Shown here: positions 9,421 to 19,070 of the stretch, piece after piece
How positions within the stretch are numbered: position 1 is the stretch's first letter
Layout of the letters: every line of letters starts with the position of its first letter
NCBI RefSeq assembly: GCF_000374045.1
Contig: NZ_KB893315.1
Coordinates: forward strand, 224,748 to 270,841
DNA: 46,094 nt
From: Segetibacter koreensis DSM 18137
GTDB taxonomy: Bacteria; Bacteroidota; Bacteroidia; Chitinophagales; Chitinophagaceae
Direction of reading: 5' to 3'
The notes under the pieces: model-generated
Told to the model about the DNA's origin: nothing
The model's input: only the letters and a program-made list of their open reading frames with translations
Databases searched by the model: none
Made by a program: the position numbers and the translations under genes

Positions 9421-10272
9421 ATGATAATATATAGAGAAGTAGCAGTTTTAAAAAATAAAATAGCAGAAACGAGACAATATGGTAAAACAATTGGATTAGT
9501 TCCTACTATGGGCGCCCTACACTCTGGTCACATTTCATTAATTTCAGCTTCTATTAAAAAATGCGACATCACTGTTTGTAGCATTTTTGTAAACCCAACT
9601 CAATTTAATGATCCTACAGATTTTGAAAAATATCCTGACAACATTTCTAACGATATTTTGATGTTGGAAAATAGCGGATGCGATATTTTGTTTCTTCCTT
9701 CTGTCACAGAAATATATCCTGCCGGTACAGATCGCCAGAACCATTATGACATAGGTGAACTGGAATACATTTTTGAAGGGAAATACAGACCGGGGCATTT
9801 CCAGGGAGTATGCCAGGTAGTGCATAGGTTACTAGATATTGTAGATCCTCATTATCTTTTTATGGGTCAGAAAGATTACCAACAATGCCAGGTCATAATG
9901 CGTCTTGTACAGATTATTAAATGCCGCGCGGAAGTCATTATAGTAAAAACTGTAAGGGAAAATTCAGGTTTGGCCATGAGCAGCCGAAACCTGCGACTTA
10001 CTGAAGAACAGAAAAAAAGTGCTGCCGGTATTTTTAAAATGTTGATGTATATAAAAAATAATTTTACCACTATACCGATACCCCAGATAAACATCTATGC
10101 CACTGATTATTTACTAACTAATGGTTTTCAAAAAGTAGATTATGTTGCCATTGCAGATGCAGATACTTTACATCCTGTTAATGATTTATCAGAAGCGGCC
10201 AGGCTGGTAGCGCTTGCTGCCGCGTTTATAGGAGAGGTTAGACTTATAGACAATATGGTTTTAACTGATTAA
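9421..10272 (+). CDS. panC: Pantothenate synthetase
   Basis: This 283-residue enzyme condenses pantoate with beta-alanine using ATP, the last step of pantothenate synthesis. The signature PTMGALHSGH is at residues 28-37 with the two HIGH-type histidines at 34 and 37; FVNPTQFNDPTDFEKYP follows, and later VFMGQKDYQQ-like YLFMGQKDYQQCQV and GLAMSSRNLRL (KMSKS-equivalent loop). Length is typical. Divergent from the glycogen-synthase-like gene. In many Bacteroidota panD (aspartate decarboxylase, the source of beta-alanine) follows panC, but here the next gene is a membrane protein after 70 bp. Confidence 0.96.
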   Translation: MIIYREVAVLKNKIAETRQYGKTIGLVPTMGALHSGHISLISASIKKCDITVCSIFVNPTQFNDPTDFEKYPDNISNDILMLENSGCDILFLPSVTEIYPAGTDRQNHYDIGELEYIFEGKYRPGHFQGVCQVVHRLLDIVDPHYLFMGQKDYQQCQVIMRLVQIIKCRAEVIIVKTVRENSGLAMSSRNLRLTEEQKKSAAGIFKMLMYIKNNFTTIPIPQINIYATDYLLTNGFQKVDYVAIADADTLHPVNDLSEAARLVALAAAFIGEVRLIDNMVLTD

Positions 10273-10342
10273 TGTTTTCGTTATTTGCTCTTAACATGCA
10301 TTTTCGCGCTTTAGCCTATATTGCATCGGCGTTAACGATAAC

Positions 10343-11374
10343 ATGAAAAGGAAAATACTCAACATACTCAAATACATCTCATTTCTTGGGCTGGGTGTTT
10401 TTCTAGTCTGGTGGAGCCTGCACCAAATACCTGCAGAAAAATGGAAAGATTTTAGAACTGCTTTTTCTACAGCCAGGTATTGGTTACTTGTTCCTGTCTT
10501 TTTTATTATATCGCTCAGTCATTTCCTCCGGGCTTTGCGTTGGAAAATGCTTATACTGCCAATGGGGTATAATCCCTCTTTGATAAATACTTTTTTTGCG
10601 GTTATGATTGGCTACCTGGCTAATCTGGCTATACCAAGGCTTGGTGAAGTATTAAAGTGCACAATTTTGTCAAAGTATGAAAAGGTGCCGGCAGAGAAAC
10701 TGGTTGGTACTATTGTAGCCGAACGGGCTTTTGATATACTATGCCTTATACTTGTTTTTTTAACCGCGTTTGCAATTCAGTTTGAGGAGATAGGCCACTA
10801 TGGAATTCAATTATTGAAAAGATTATTTATAGGCAAAACAGGCAATTTCGATATAAAAAAATTTGCTATACTCCTTGCTATAATAATTTCCGTTGTTGTA
10901 ATCATAAAAATATTATTTAGAAGATTTTCTGATTTCAGATTAATAAAGGCTGTACGAAATGTCGTAAAAGGAGTATGGCAGGGCATTGTTAGTGTTAAAG
11001 GGCTAAAGCAAAAATGGGAATTTATATTTGCAAGTATTGGTATCTGGGCGATGTACATTCTTGGTACATGGCTTGGCTTCAATGGTACCGTCGGAACCGA
11101 AGGGCTTTCTTTGAAAATTGCCATTTCCTCGCTCGCTTTTGGAAGCCTTGGTATGATAATCACCCCGGGCGGAATTGGCACTTATGCCATTTTTATAGCA
11201 AAAGTTTTAGAAAAAAACGGCATCCCTTTTTACATTGGGTTCGCTAATGGAACTTTACAGTGGTTCGCCCAATTTCTTATCGTTATTTTTGTTGGCTTTA
11301 TATCGCTTGGCCTTTTGCCATGGTATAATAAAAAATTAAAAAAACATGAAGAAACCGGAAATAATACCGTCTAA
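10343..11374 (+). CDS. Flippase-like integral membrane protein (UPF0104/LPG synthase TM region family)
   Basis: The 343-residue protein has about eight hydrophobic segments, the first at residues 10-25 (ISFLGLGVFLVWWSLHQIP). Diagnostic for UPF0104 are HFLRALRWKMLI and the conserved patch GYLANLAIPRLGEVLKCTILSKYEKVP plus VGTIVAERAFDILCL. GMIITPGGIGTYAIFIAKVLEKNGI near the end matches the C-terminal motif. The family comprises the membrane part of lysylphosphatidylglycerol synthase and stand-alone lipid or glycan flippase candidates; no soluble aminoacyl-transfer domain is present here, so lipid transport is more likely than lysinylation. It overlaps rfaE2 by 29 bp, which suggests translational coupling and a link to envelope glycolipids. 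Confidence 0.85.
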   Translation: MKRKILNILKYISFLGLGVFLVWWSLHQIPAEKWKDFRTAFSTARYWLLVPVFFIISLSHFLRALRWKMLILPMGYNPSLINTFFAVMIGYLANLAIPRLGEVLKCTILSKYEKVPAEKLVGTIVAERAFDILCLILVFLTAFAIQFEEIGHYGIQLLKRLFIGKTGNFDIKKFAILLAIIISVVVIIKILFRRFSDFRLIKAVRNVVKGVWQGIVSVKGLKQKWEFIFASIGIWAMYILGTWLGFNGTVGTEGLSLKIAISSLAFGSLGMIITPGGIGTYAIFIAKVLEKNGIPFYIGFANGTLQWFAQFLIVIFVGFISLGLLPWYNKKLKKHEETGNNTV

Positions 11375-11849
11375 GATTTATTCACGTGAAGAATTGGTTC
11401 AGGCAATATACAGGTGGCGATTTTTAGGAAAAAGCATTTCCTTTACAAATGGTTGTTTCGATATTTTGCATGCAGGTCATATAGCCTCTTTAAGCGAAGC
11501 TGCAAAGGAAGGAGACATTTTAATTGTAGGTGTTAACAGCGACGCAAGCACTAAAAGATTAAAAGGAAATGAAAGGCCGGTCAACAACGAAAGCAGCAGA
11601 GCTTTACTACTTGCCAGTCTTGAAATTGTTGATGCTGTTACAATATTTGAAGAAGATACCCCACTTGAGCTCATTACAGCTACAATGCCGGATGTAATTG
11701 TAAAAGGCGGCGACTATACGATGGAACAAATGATTGGTGCAAAAGAAGTAATTGAAAATGGTGGAAGAGTAGTTATTAATCCAATAGTTGAAGGTTTTTC
11801 AACTACTAACATTATTGAAACGATTAAAAAGTTGGCACAAACAACCTAA
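11346..11849 (+). CDS. rfaE2: D-glycero-beta-D-manno-heptose 1-phosphate adenylyltransferase
   Basis: The 167-residue protein is a stand-alone nucleotidyltransferase equal to the C-terminal domain of E. coli HldE. It has SFTNGCFDILHAGHIASL (residues 32-49) with the HxGH catalytic histidines at 42 and 45, VGVNSDASTKRLKG (ribose and phosphate contacts), and DVIVKGGDYT plus EGFSTTNII near the C-terminus. It transfers AMP from ATP to heptose-1-phosphate to give ADP-heptose for lipopolysaccharide core synthesis. The upstream gene overlaps its start by 29 bp. The kinase part (HldE N-terminal domain) is not in the window. Confidence 0.92.
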   Translation: MKKPEIIPSKIYSREELVQAIYRWRFLGKSISFTNGCFDILHAGHIASLSEAAKEGDILIVGVNSDASTKRLKGNERPVNNESSRALLLASLEIVDAVTIFEEDTPLELITATMPDVIVKGGDYTMEQMIGAKEVIENGGRVVINPIVEGFSTTNIIETIKKLAQTT

Positions 11850-11888
11850 TTTTCTTTAAATTAAAACTGGTCCTGATACTGTCTATGT

Positions 11889-11927
11889 AAAAGGGGATCC
11901 AGTATAAAGATATACTAGACCCCTTTT
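11889..11927. terminator. Bidirectional terminator hairpin after rfaE2
   Basis: AAAAGGGG at 11889-11896 pairs with CCCCTTTT at 11920-11927, and an inner AGTATA/TATACT stem closes on AAGA. The A-run before and T-run after let it serve both rfaE2 and the convergent lipoprotein gene. Confidence 0.8.
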
Positions 11928-12005
11928 AGCTTTTCTTACAGTTAAAGTTTATTTTTCAAATCTCAATTCCTATCGATTTACTTCTTGACTTATATCAACT
12001 TTTAA

Positions 12006-12545
12006 TTACGGTTTATTCAAAAAAGTTAATGGAGATGCGGTATTCTCTAGTCTCAGATATAAGGCTTTTGTTCCGCTTTGCTCAACACCTGTTGTGTAGG
12101 TATAACTTGTTGCAGAAGTTATTTCATCTTTTCTAAGATCTCTTTCTTCTTCAACAATTCCATTACGAAGTCTCTTATAATGGGAAGAGTATGCATGTGT
12201 TACAATTTTTTTGTTGGCTGGATCAATTTCTACAGTACCTTTTGTAACTGACTGTTGGTATGTTGTTACTCCACTTGTAACACTGCTACCTGTAAAATAT
12301 TGAGTATAGGTGCCGTCTGAATTGAAAGTAAATGCAAAGGCAAATTCAAGAGCATTGCCGAGATAACTTGCGGGATCCTGGCTCCAGTATTCTGTCATTG
12401 AAAAATTTCCATACATCCAATTTCCCCTTAATTCCGCTGGAACTTCTGTTCGTGGACCATTCGGTATACCCGGTTCTTCATTTGTTTTTTTACATCCCAC
12501 AGCCAGAATAGTTGCAAAACTTACCAATAATAATAGTTTTTTCAT
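12006..12545 (-). CDS. Small lipoprotein, lipocalin-like fold possible
   Basis: I chose the ATG at 12545 because it gives a clean lipoprotein signal (MKKLLLLVSFATILAVGC, cysteine at residue 18); a start 12 codons further upstream adds an unlikely extension. The mature 160 residues contain LRGNWMYGNFS, TFNSDGTYTQYF and a run of beta strands, reminiscent of the lipocalin-like proteins (GxW near the start) that are common in Bacteroidota. No catalytic motif is visible. It is convergent with rfaE2. Function unknown. Confidence 0.7.
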   Translation of the reverse strand: MKKLLLLVSFATILAVGCKKTNEEPGIPNGPRTEVPAELRGNWMYGNFSMTEYWSQDPASYLGNALEFAFAFTFNSDGTYTQYFTGSSVTSGVTTYQQSVTKGTVEIDPANKKIVTHAYSSHYKRLRNGIVEEERDLRKDEITSATSYTYTTGVEQSGTKALYLRLENTASPLTFLNKP

Positions 12546-12775
12546 TTTTTTTAATTTTTGTAAAACAAAGATTATCAGCAAGCGTTTGCTAGAAAATAGG
12601 ATCGGTAATGAATTTAAAAAAATGAAGAAAGAATTGATGAAAAAGTTACTAAAACTTTTACTTTTCTGAATTTTTAATTAAAATAAGACAGTATATAATA
12701 ACATGTAAATGTTTAGAGATCACTAAAATTACTTTGAAATAATTAATACAGCTACGAAAAAACAACACTAATACT

Positions 12776-13162
12776 TCATTTGCTCTTCCTGGCAGCTTTT
12801 AAGACAGAGGTATCATATTGTACACTAACATCACCGGTAAGTACCTTTTTCAAGTTTAGAAGGTATTGGTCTTTGTAGCGAATTTCTTCTTCAAGAGAAT
12901 CCGCTTTTAATTTTATCATCTGCAATTCTTTGTGAGCACTTTTTCTGCCATAACCAGGCAGGTACTGCTTTAATGGTGTAAAAACAATAAGCGCAACGGT
13001 CAGGCAAACCAAAATAACAAAAATGCTGCTGAAAACGACATAAACAGTTAATCTTGACAATTTAAATGTGATGACCTCTTCGTAAGTGTCATCGTTCATT
13101 ATTACCAGGCGGTAACGATTTCGAAGGCGTCTCAGAGTTGTAGTGGCTTCAATTTTAGCCAT
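12776..13162 (-). CDS. Single-pass membrane protein resembling the anchor of M23 peptidases, without peptidase domain
   Basis: The 128-residue protein has a basic N-terminus (LRRLRNRYRLVIMNDDTYEEV), a transmembrane segment at about residues 37-63 (LTVYVVFSSIFVILVCLTVALIVF), then TPLKQYLPGYG and a short coiled-coil (LQMIKLKADSLEEEIRYKDQYL). This layout is the N-terminal half of Bacteroidota M23 metallopeptidases that cut peptidoglycan, but the protein stops before any HxxxD/HxH peptidase domain and no remnant of one is seen downstream before the next gene. It may be a partner or regulator of a cell-wall enzyme (inference). It is divergent from the PorW/SprE-like gene. Confidence 0.7.
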   Translation of the reverse strand: MAKIEATTTLRRLRNRYRLVIMNDDTYEEVITFKLSRLTVYVVFSSIFVILVCLTVALIVFTPLKQYLPGYGRKSAHKELQMIKLKADSLEEEIRYKDQYLLNLKKVLTGDVSVQYDTSVLKAARKSK

Positions 13163-13412
13163 AGTGTTTTGTAAAGGTTAAAGGTAACATTTGGGATATA
13201 AGAGTGCGCCGGAAAAAGAAAATAACTGTACTTTTAACCAATTAAAAAGGTGTTGGAATAGCCATTTACGTAATACTGACAATCTTATAATGGACTGCCA
13301 GCTTAAACAATGATATAAAAAAACCAATATTATCAGAAACTGCAGCATGCACCATACGCCTAAATTCGTTATATTAATGTCGATTTTTTTATTAATTGCC
13401 AGGAATTTATTC

Positions 13413-16400
13413 ATGAATAATATACGTTCTGTAATAACAGTAATTATTGCTGTAATGTTTTTTTCCATTGCGCACGCACAGCCAGGGGCTGAAATTGAAG
13501 TTCAAAAACCAAAAAAATATGAAAACCGGAAATTAGGCTCGGAAAAAACTGGTGAAAAAAAATTTACAATACCGAGAAAATTATATCAAAATACTGTTAC
13601 ACATTATAATTACTATTTTAATGCTAACAATCGTCTCAATGAGATTGTAGCCGCAGCAAAACTGGCGTCGAAAGACGATTATTCCCAGCTTCTCCCTTTT
13701 TACAATTATTCACTCGATGCTACTGCAGAAAATAAAAGTGATTTAGATTCTGTGGTTTATAAATGTACTGCAGGTATACTATTGCATGATCTAAGAAATA
13801 GTTGGATCGATAACATGTACCTGCTTCTGGCAAAAGCATACCTGTTTAGAAAAGACCTGGATTCAGCAGAACTAACTTTGCAATACCTCAACTTTTCTTA
13901 CGCCCCTAAAGAAGAGGGTGGCTACGACGTTCCTATCGGAAGTAATTCCAGCAATGATAAAGGAGAATTTAGTATTGCTACCAAAGAAAAGAACAGCATC
14001 TGGACGAAACTTACCAGCCGTCCACCCAGTCGTAATGAAAGTTTTATATGGCAAATACGAACACATATTGAAAAAGATGAACTACCGGAAGCGTCGGGAA
14101 TTATAGAAATTCTACGACACGACCCCAATTTTCCCAAAAGACTGCAGACAGACTTACATGAAGTAACAGCGTATTGGTTTTATAAACAGCAGGCATATGA
14201 CAGTGCCGCATTCCACCTGCGTAACGCCCTGAATGAAGCCACCAACAAACAGGAAAAGGCTCGTTGGGAATACCTGATCGCGCAAATGTACCAATTGTCT
14301 AAAAAGTATGAAGATGCGGTTGATTTTTATAATCGTTGTGTCAGTCATACTACAGACCCTGTAATGGATGTCTATGCAAGGCTTAATTCAATCAGAATAA
14401 AGCGGAGCAATAAAGGTGATTACATTCAGCAGAATATCAATGACCTTTTGAAAATGGCAAAAAGGGATAAATATCAAAATTATCGGGATATTATTTATTA
14501 TGCTACTGCTAAAATAGAATTAGAAAGAAATAACTCTAATAATGCTCAAAACGATCTACTGAAAAGTGTGGAGTTTGCAACCAACAACCCTCCGCAACGC
14601 AGCCAGTCCTTTCTTTTATTAGGAGATCTTAACTACAACCGGCAATCTTTTCCTGCTGCGTATAACTTTTACGATAGTGTAGATGTAAACACGCTTAGCA
14701 GCGATACAGATAAAGCCAGAATTAATTTTAGAAAGCCCCCTTTACAAAAGATTGCTGAAAATACATTAATAGTAATAAGGGAAGATAGTTTGCAGGCACT
14801 TGCAAAGCTTCCCGCACAGCAGCGAGACGCGATAATAAAAAAACAGGTTAAACTGTTACGAAAAGCACAGGGCCTCAAAGAAGAAGAACCGGGAAGCGCC
14901 AATGCTGCGGTACAAAAGGTTTCCGATTTATTTTCAAACAATAACAAAAGCAGTGATTTTTATTTTTATAATGCTTCTGTAAAAGCTCGTGGATTTAGCG
15001 AGTTTAAAGCCCGGTGGGGAGAACGTCCTAACGTTGATAACTGGAGAAGAAAATCAGCAATAGAACGTCAAAACCAAAACATTCCTGACGTAAACGATAC
15101 AGCCGCTGCAGCAACACCGGCTGTCACACAACAAAAACCTACTGATAATTCTTATGAAGGACTGATGGGTAATATTCCGCTTACAGCGGAAAAATTAGAT
15201 GCTAGTAATAAAAGCATCATGGAGGCTTTATTTAACCTTGCACAAACTTTCATAAGCCCCCTGGAAGAATATCCTTCTGCAATAAAAGCTTATGAAGAAT
15301 TACTTCGTCGTTTTCCGAATACACCCAATAAAGAAGAAGCCTGGTTTAATCTGGTATATGCATATCAAAAAACCGGGGATAAGGCAAAATCTGATGAATA
15401 TAAAAAACTGTTATTAAAAGACTCTACTCAAAGTAAGTGGGCACAACTGGTAAAAAATCCTCAACAGGCTAAAAAGAATTTACAGGAAAGCCCTGCTACA
15501 AAGAAATATGAAGAGATATATAATTTATTTATAGAAGGAAAATTTGATGAGGCAAAAAATGAGAAGCAAGTAGCTGACAGCCTTTATGGCAATTCGTTCT
15601 GGACGCCACAACTCTTATATATTGAGGCAATTTATTACGTCAAACAGCAAGAGGACAGTACCGCTATAAGGGTGCTTACAGATCTTACTAATTTTAATGG
15701 AGATACGCTATTAGCAGAAAAGGCAAAAACGATGATAGATGTTTTAAAACGTCGTCGGGAAATTGTGGATTACCTTACTAAACTAAACGTAACAAGAAAC
15801 GAAGGCCAAACATCCGCCCCTGCCAGTCAGCCTGTAAATACAACTCCTAAAAAACATGCGGCTCCTGTTGATACTGCAGCAGCGCCTGTTATTTCACGCG
15901 ATTCTGCTATGGCACAAACAGATAACGCGGCCGCGCCAACAGATACGACCACTGCAACAACAGACGAAACTGACGCAACAACAGATACAACTGCTACCAC
16001 AACAGATGAGGGTGCGGTCGAAGCAGATACTGCAACTTCACAACCGTCACCACCTCTTGTTCTTAAAGATTATCGTTTTGTTGCATCGGATTCTCAGTAT
16101 GTTGTAATACTGCTCGACAAGGTTGATAAGGTATATGCGACCGAAGCAAATAATGCGTTTAACCGTTATAACAAAGAAAAATATTACAATCAAAAAATAG
16201 ATATTAGCAATTTGCAGCTCGATGACCGATTTAACCTTGTTTTGCAGGGACCTTTTGCAGATGCAGATGCAGCTATGGAATATGTCGATGAAGTAAGACC
16301 TGTTACAAAAAGCAGGATTGTACCATGGCTTGCACCAGACAAGTATAGCTTCCTTGTTATTAGCAATGCGAACCTCCAGGTTTTAAAATCAGGAAAAGAT

Positions 16401-16451
16401 ATGGATACTTATAAACAGCTTATACAAAAAGCGTTTCCGGGTAAATTTTAA
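13413..16451 (+). CDS. porW: TPR protein of the PorW/SprE type (type IX secretion/gliding accessory)
   Basis: I chose the ATG at 13413 because it gives a signal peptide (MNNIRSVITVIIAVMFFSIAHA, cut before Q); an ATG 22 codons upstream gives a poorer one. The mature protein of about 990 residues is helical with TPR-like pairs (for example KEEAWFNLVYAYQKTGDKAKSDEYKKLL), followed by an acidic threonine/alanine-rich linker (around 15850-16030) and a compact C-terminal region (SQYVVILLDK, then KYSFLVISNANLQVLK) as seen at the end of SprE/PorW. In Flavobacterium and Porphyromonas these proteins are lipoproteins needed for type IX secretion. Here no lipobox cysteine follows the signal, which is unusual. 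It probably helps the secretion machine at the outer membrane. Confidence 0.65.
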   Translation: MNNIRSVITVIIAVMFFSIAHAQPGAEIEVQKPKKYENRKLGSEKTGEKKFTIPRKLYQNTVTHYNYYFNANNRLNEIVAAAKLASKDDYSQLLPFYNYSLDATAENKSDLDSVVYKCTAGILLHDLRNSWIDNMYLLLAKAYLFRKDLDSAELTLQYLNFSYAPKEEGGYDVPIGSNSSNDKGEFSIATKEKNSIWTKLTSRPPSRNESFIWQIRTHIEKDELPEASGIIEILRHDPNFPKRLQTDLHEVTAYWFYKQQAYDSAAFHLRNALNEATNKQEKARWEYLIAQMYQLSKKYEDAVDFYNRCVSHTTDPVMDVYARLNSIRIKRSNKGDYIQQNINDLLKMAKRDKYQNYRDIIYYATAKIELERNNSNNAQNDLLKSVEFATNNPPQRSQSFLLLGDLNYNRQSFPAAYNFYDSVDVNTLSSDTDKARINFRKPPLQKIAENTLIVIREDSLQALAKLPAQQRDAIIKKQVKLLRKAQGLKEEEPGSANAAVQKVSDLFSNNNKSSDFYFYNASVKARGFSEFKARWGERPNVDNWRRKSAIERQNQNIPDVNDTAAAATPAVTQQKPTDNSYEGLMGNIPLTAEKLDASNKSIMEALFNLAQTFISPLEEYPSAIKAYEELLRRFPNTPNKEEAWFNLVYAYQKTGDKAKSDEYKKLLLKDSTQSKWAQLVKNPQQAKKNLQESPATKKYEEIYNLFIEGKFDEAKNEKQVADSLYGNSFWTPQLLYIEAIYYVKQQEDSTAIRVLTDLTNFNGDTLLAEKAKTMIDVLKRRREIVDYLTKLNVTRNEGQTSAPASQPVNTTPKKHAAPVDTAAAPVISRDSAMAQTDNAAAPTDTTTATTDETDATTDTTATTTDEGAVEADTATSQPSPPLVLKDYRFVASDSQYVVILLDKVDKVYATEANNAFNRYNKEKYYNQKIDISNLQLDDRFNLVLQGPFADADAAMEYVDEVRPVTKSRIVPWLAPDKYSFLVISNANLQVLKSGKDMDTYKQLIQKAFPGKF

Positions 16452-16522
16452 TTAAAGTCTTAATTGTTTTATAGCTTAGCACCCTTTTTGTACAAATTTC
16501 AGATTAAATAGATCTCAACATC

Positions 16523-19021
16523 ATGGCTTTAAAAAATCGTACGAGCACCGCTGTCAAAATATTCTGGCGGCTCGTATTTCTTGTCTTTGGCGCTTTTGTT
16601 CTTTTACTTTTATTAGCAAATTGGGGTTTTTTTGGCAAAATGCCTTCCATTCAGGACCTGGAGAACCCCAGTGCTTCACTTGCAAGTGAGGTTATTGCAG
16701 ACGATGGAACAGTAATGGGGAAATATTATCTTGAAGACAGAACTACCGTTGATTTTAAAGATATCAGTAAAAATATTACCAATGCTCTAGTGGCAACTGA
16801 AGATGAACGCTTCTACAGCCACAGCGGCGTAGACGGAAGGGCGCTGGCAAGAGCAGTGATCAATCTTGGTAAAGAAGGTGGTGGTAGCACTATATCACAA
16901 CAACTTGCCTTTAACCTTTTTAATGGCAACAGGGCAAGAAACCCTTTTAGCAGGGCCATGCAAAAAGTGAAAGAATGGATAATTGCTATTAAGCTCGAAA
17001 GAAATTTCACTAAAGATGAAATACTTGCTTTATACTTAAATACTGTTCCTTTCGGCGATAATGTTTATGGTATAAGAAATGCATCCAGAACTTTTTTTCA
17101 AAAAGATCCCGATGTGATCAATGTAGAAGAAGCGGCAGTTTTGATAGGTATGCTAAAAGGTTCTACGTTATATAATCCGCGCGTAAACCCTAAAATGGCA
17201 CTTGACCGTCGTAATACGGTTTTAGATCAAATGGTTCGTAATTCTTTTCTTACCCAAGCGGAAGCTGACAAGTTGAAGTTGAAGCCTATTGCACTTAATT
17301 ATAAAAAAATGGATGAGACCGCCGGTCTTGCTCCTTACTTCCGCATGGTATTAGGCCAGGAAATGAAAAGATGGTGCAGTAAGCATACAAAGCAAAATGG
17401 CAATAATTACGACTTATACCGGGACGGATTAAAGATCTACACCACTATTAATCCCAGGATGCAATTATATGCAGAAGAAGCTGTGGGAAAGCATATTAGT
17501 TACATGCAAAAGATATTAAATTCTCAAAACAATATAAAGAATGGAACTGTTTGGAATGGCCGCGAAGACATATTGCAAGCTGCTATGAAAAACAGCGATC
17601 GCTGGAAAAACCTTAAAAAAGATGGTCTTGAGGATAGTGAAATAAAAAAGACGTTTTATAAGAAAACACCAATGAAAGTGTTTGCATGGAACACTAAAAG
17701 GGAAACAGACACTACCATGACTCCTTATGATTCAATTAAATATCACAGGCAAATGCTACAGGCAGGGTTTATGGCTATGGACCCGATAAGCGGAGAAATT
17801 AAGGCGTGGGTAGGAGGAATTGATTTTAAAACATTTAAATATGACCACGTTAATATTAATACGAAACGGCAGGTAGGCAGTACTATAAAACCCTTGTTAT
17901 ACAGCCTTGCAATAGAAGAAGCAGGCTTTACCCCTAATACTATTGTGCAAGATGTACAGCAGGATTTTGGTGATTTGGGCCTCGTACCTAACACAGCTGC
18001 AACATGTACCGGTCGGTCGGTGCCTATGGCAAATGCCTTGGCATGGTCAAGAAACTGTGCGTCCGCATACATTTTAAAACAGCTTGGTAACAATGGAAAT
18101 GACGCTGCTACACGATTTGCTGAATTTTTAAAAAAATGCAATTTTACCACAAAAATAGACCCCTACCCTTCTATTGCATTGGGTGCAGTGGAGCTTAGTT
18201 TGTATGAAATGATGCAGGGTTACAGCATGTTTCCCGGACATGGTTTTAATGCGAAACCTTTGTTGATAGCAAGGATTGAAGACAAAAACGGAAATGTGCT
18301 TGAAAACTTTTTACCCGCTCAACGCAATGAAGTAATCAATGAAGTAACAGCATACTCTGTTGCCTTAATGATGGAAGGAGTGGTAAAAAACGGAACAGGT
18401 CAGCGTATGGGCAACCAGTTTGGATTGACAAATGACATAGCGGGAAAAACCGGAACAACAAATGATAACAGCGACGCATGGTTTATGGGCTACACGCCAC
18501 AATTGCTTGCAGGCACATGGGTTGGTTGCGATGATCGCTTTATTCGCTTCAGCAGTAAAATCGGGGAAGGTAATGCCGCTGCTTTACCTATCTGGGCTTA
18601 CTTTTTCAAAAAGGCACTTGCAGATAAAACGCTGGGGTTAGACAAACAGGCTAAATTTTCAAAACCCGAAGTAATGAGCAACGATGTAATATTCGATTAT
18701 ATGAATACCATCAATGCACGTACTGCACCTGCAGAAGGAGAAGATGTAGGAAATGGAACTTCGGAAGACTATATTATTCCGGAAGCACCTCCGGAGGAAA
18801 TCGGTGCAGAAAGTGATGTTCCCCAGGAAAAGGCAAAGCCGGGTCTGCCAACGGCTCCGGCAGTAGTTGAGCCTGCAAAGGAACAACCGAAGCCTGAAGT
18901 GAAAGAAGAGAAAAAAGGTGGTTTTTTACGCGGATTATTTAGAAAAAAGAAAAAGGAAGACATTAACAATGAACCGGCGAAAGCGGTAATGCCGGGAAAT
19001 GATGATAAAAAGAAACAATAA
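16523..19021 (+). CDS. ponA: Class A penicillin-binding protein (PBP1A-like transglycosylase/transpeptidase)
   Basis: The 832-residue protein has one N-terminal membrane anchor (residues 12-34). The GT51 glycosyltransferase domain shows ATEDERFYSHSGVDG (catalytic glutamate 93) and GGGSTISQQ at 119-127. The transpeptidase domain has SxxK as STIK at 453-456 (serine 453 is the acylated residue), SxN as SRN at 509-511 and KTG at 642-644. It polymerises and cross-links peptidoglycan in the periplasm. The C-terminus carries a proline/glutamate-rich tail ending in a lysine-rich cluster (GLFRKKKKED), which is charged and probably disordered. It follows the PorW/SprE-like gene after 71 bp on the same strand. 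Confidence 0.95.
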   Translation: MALKNRTSTAVKIFWRLVFLVFGAFVLLLLLANWGFFGKMPSIQDLENPSASLASEVIADDGTVMGKYYLEDRTTVDFKDISKNITNALVATEDERFYSHSGVDGRALARAVINLGKEGGGSTISQQLAFNLFNGNRARNPFSRAMQKVKEWIIAIKLERNFTKDEILALYLNTVPFGDNVYGIRNASRTFFQKDPDVINVEEAAVLIGMLKGSTLYNPRVNPKMALDRRNTVLDQMVRNSFLTQAEADKLKLKPIALNYKKMDETAGLAPYFRMVLGQEMKRWCSKHTKQNGNNYDLYRDGLKIYTTINPRMQLYAEEAVGKHISYMQKILNSQNNIKNGTVWNGREDILQAAMKNSDRWKNLKKDGLEDSEIKKTFYKKTPMKVFAWNTKRETDTTMTPYDSIKYHRQMLQAGFMAMDPISGEIKAWVGGIDFKTFKYDHVNINTKRQVGSTIKPLLYSLAIEEAGFTPNTIVQDVQQDFGDLGLVPNTAATCTGRSVPMANALAWSRNCASAYILKQLGNNGNDAATRFAEFLKKCNFTTKIDPYPSIALGAVELSLYEMMQGYSMFPGHGFNAKPLLIARIEDKNGNVLENFLPAQRNEVINEVTAYSVALMMEGVVKNGTGQRMGNQFGLTNDIAGKTGTTNDNSDAWFMGYTPQLLAGTWVGCDDRFIRFSSKIGEGNAAALPIWAYFFKKALADKTLGLDKQAKFSKPEVMSNDVIFDYMNTINARTAPAEGEDVGNGTSEDYIIPEAPPEEIGAESDVPQEKAKPGLPTAPAVVEPAKEQPKPEVKEEKKGGFLRGLFRKKKKEDINNEPAKAVMPGNDDKKKQ

Positions 19022-19070
19022 AATTTGTAGATTTTAGGGGAGCAGATCCATTTGTTTTCCCTGATCAGTT

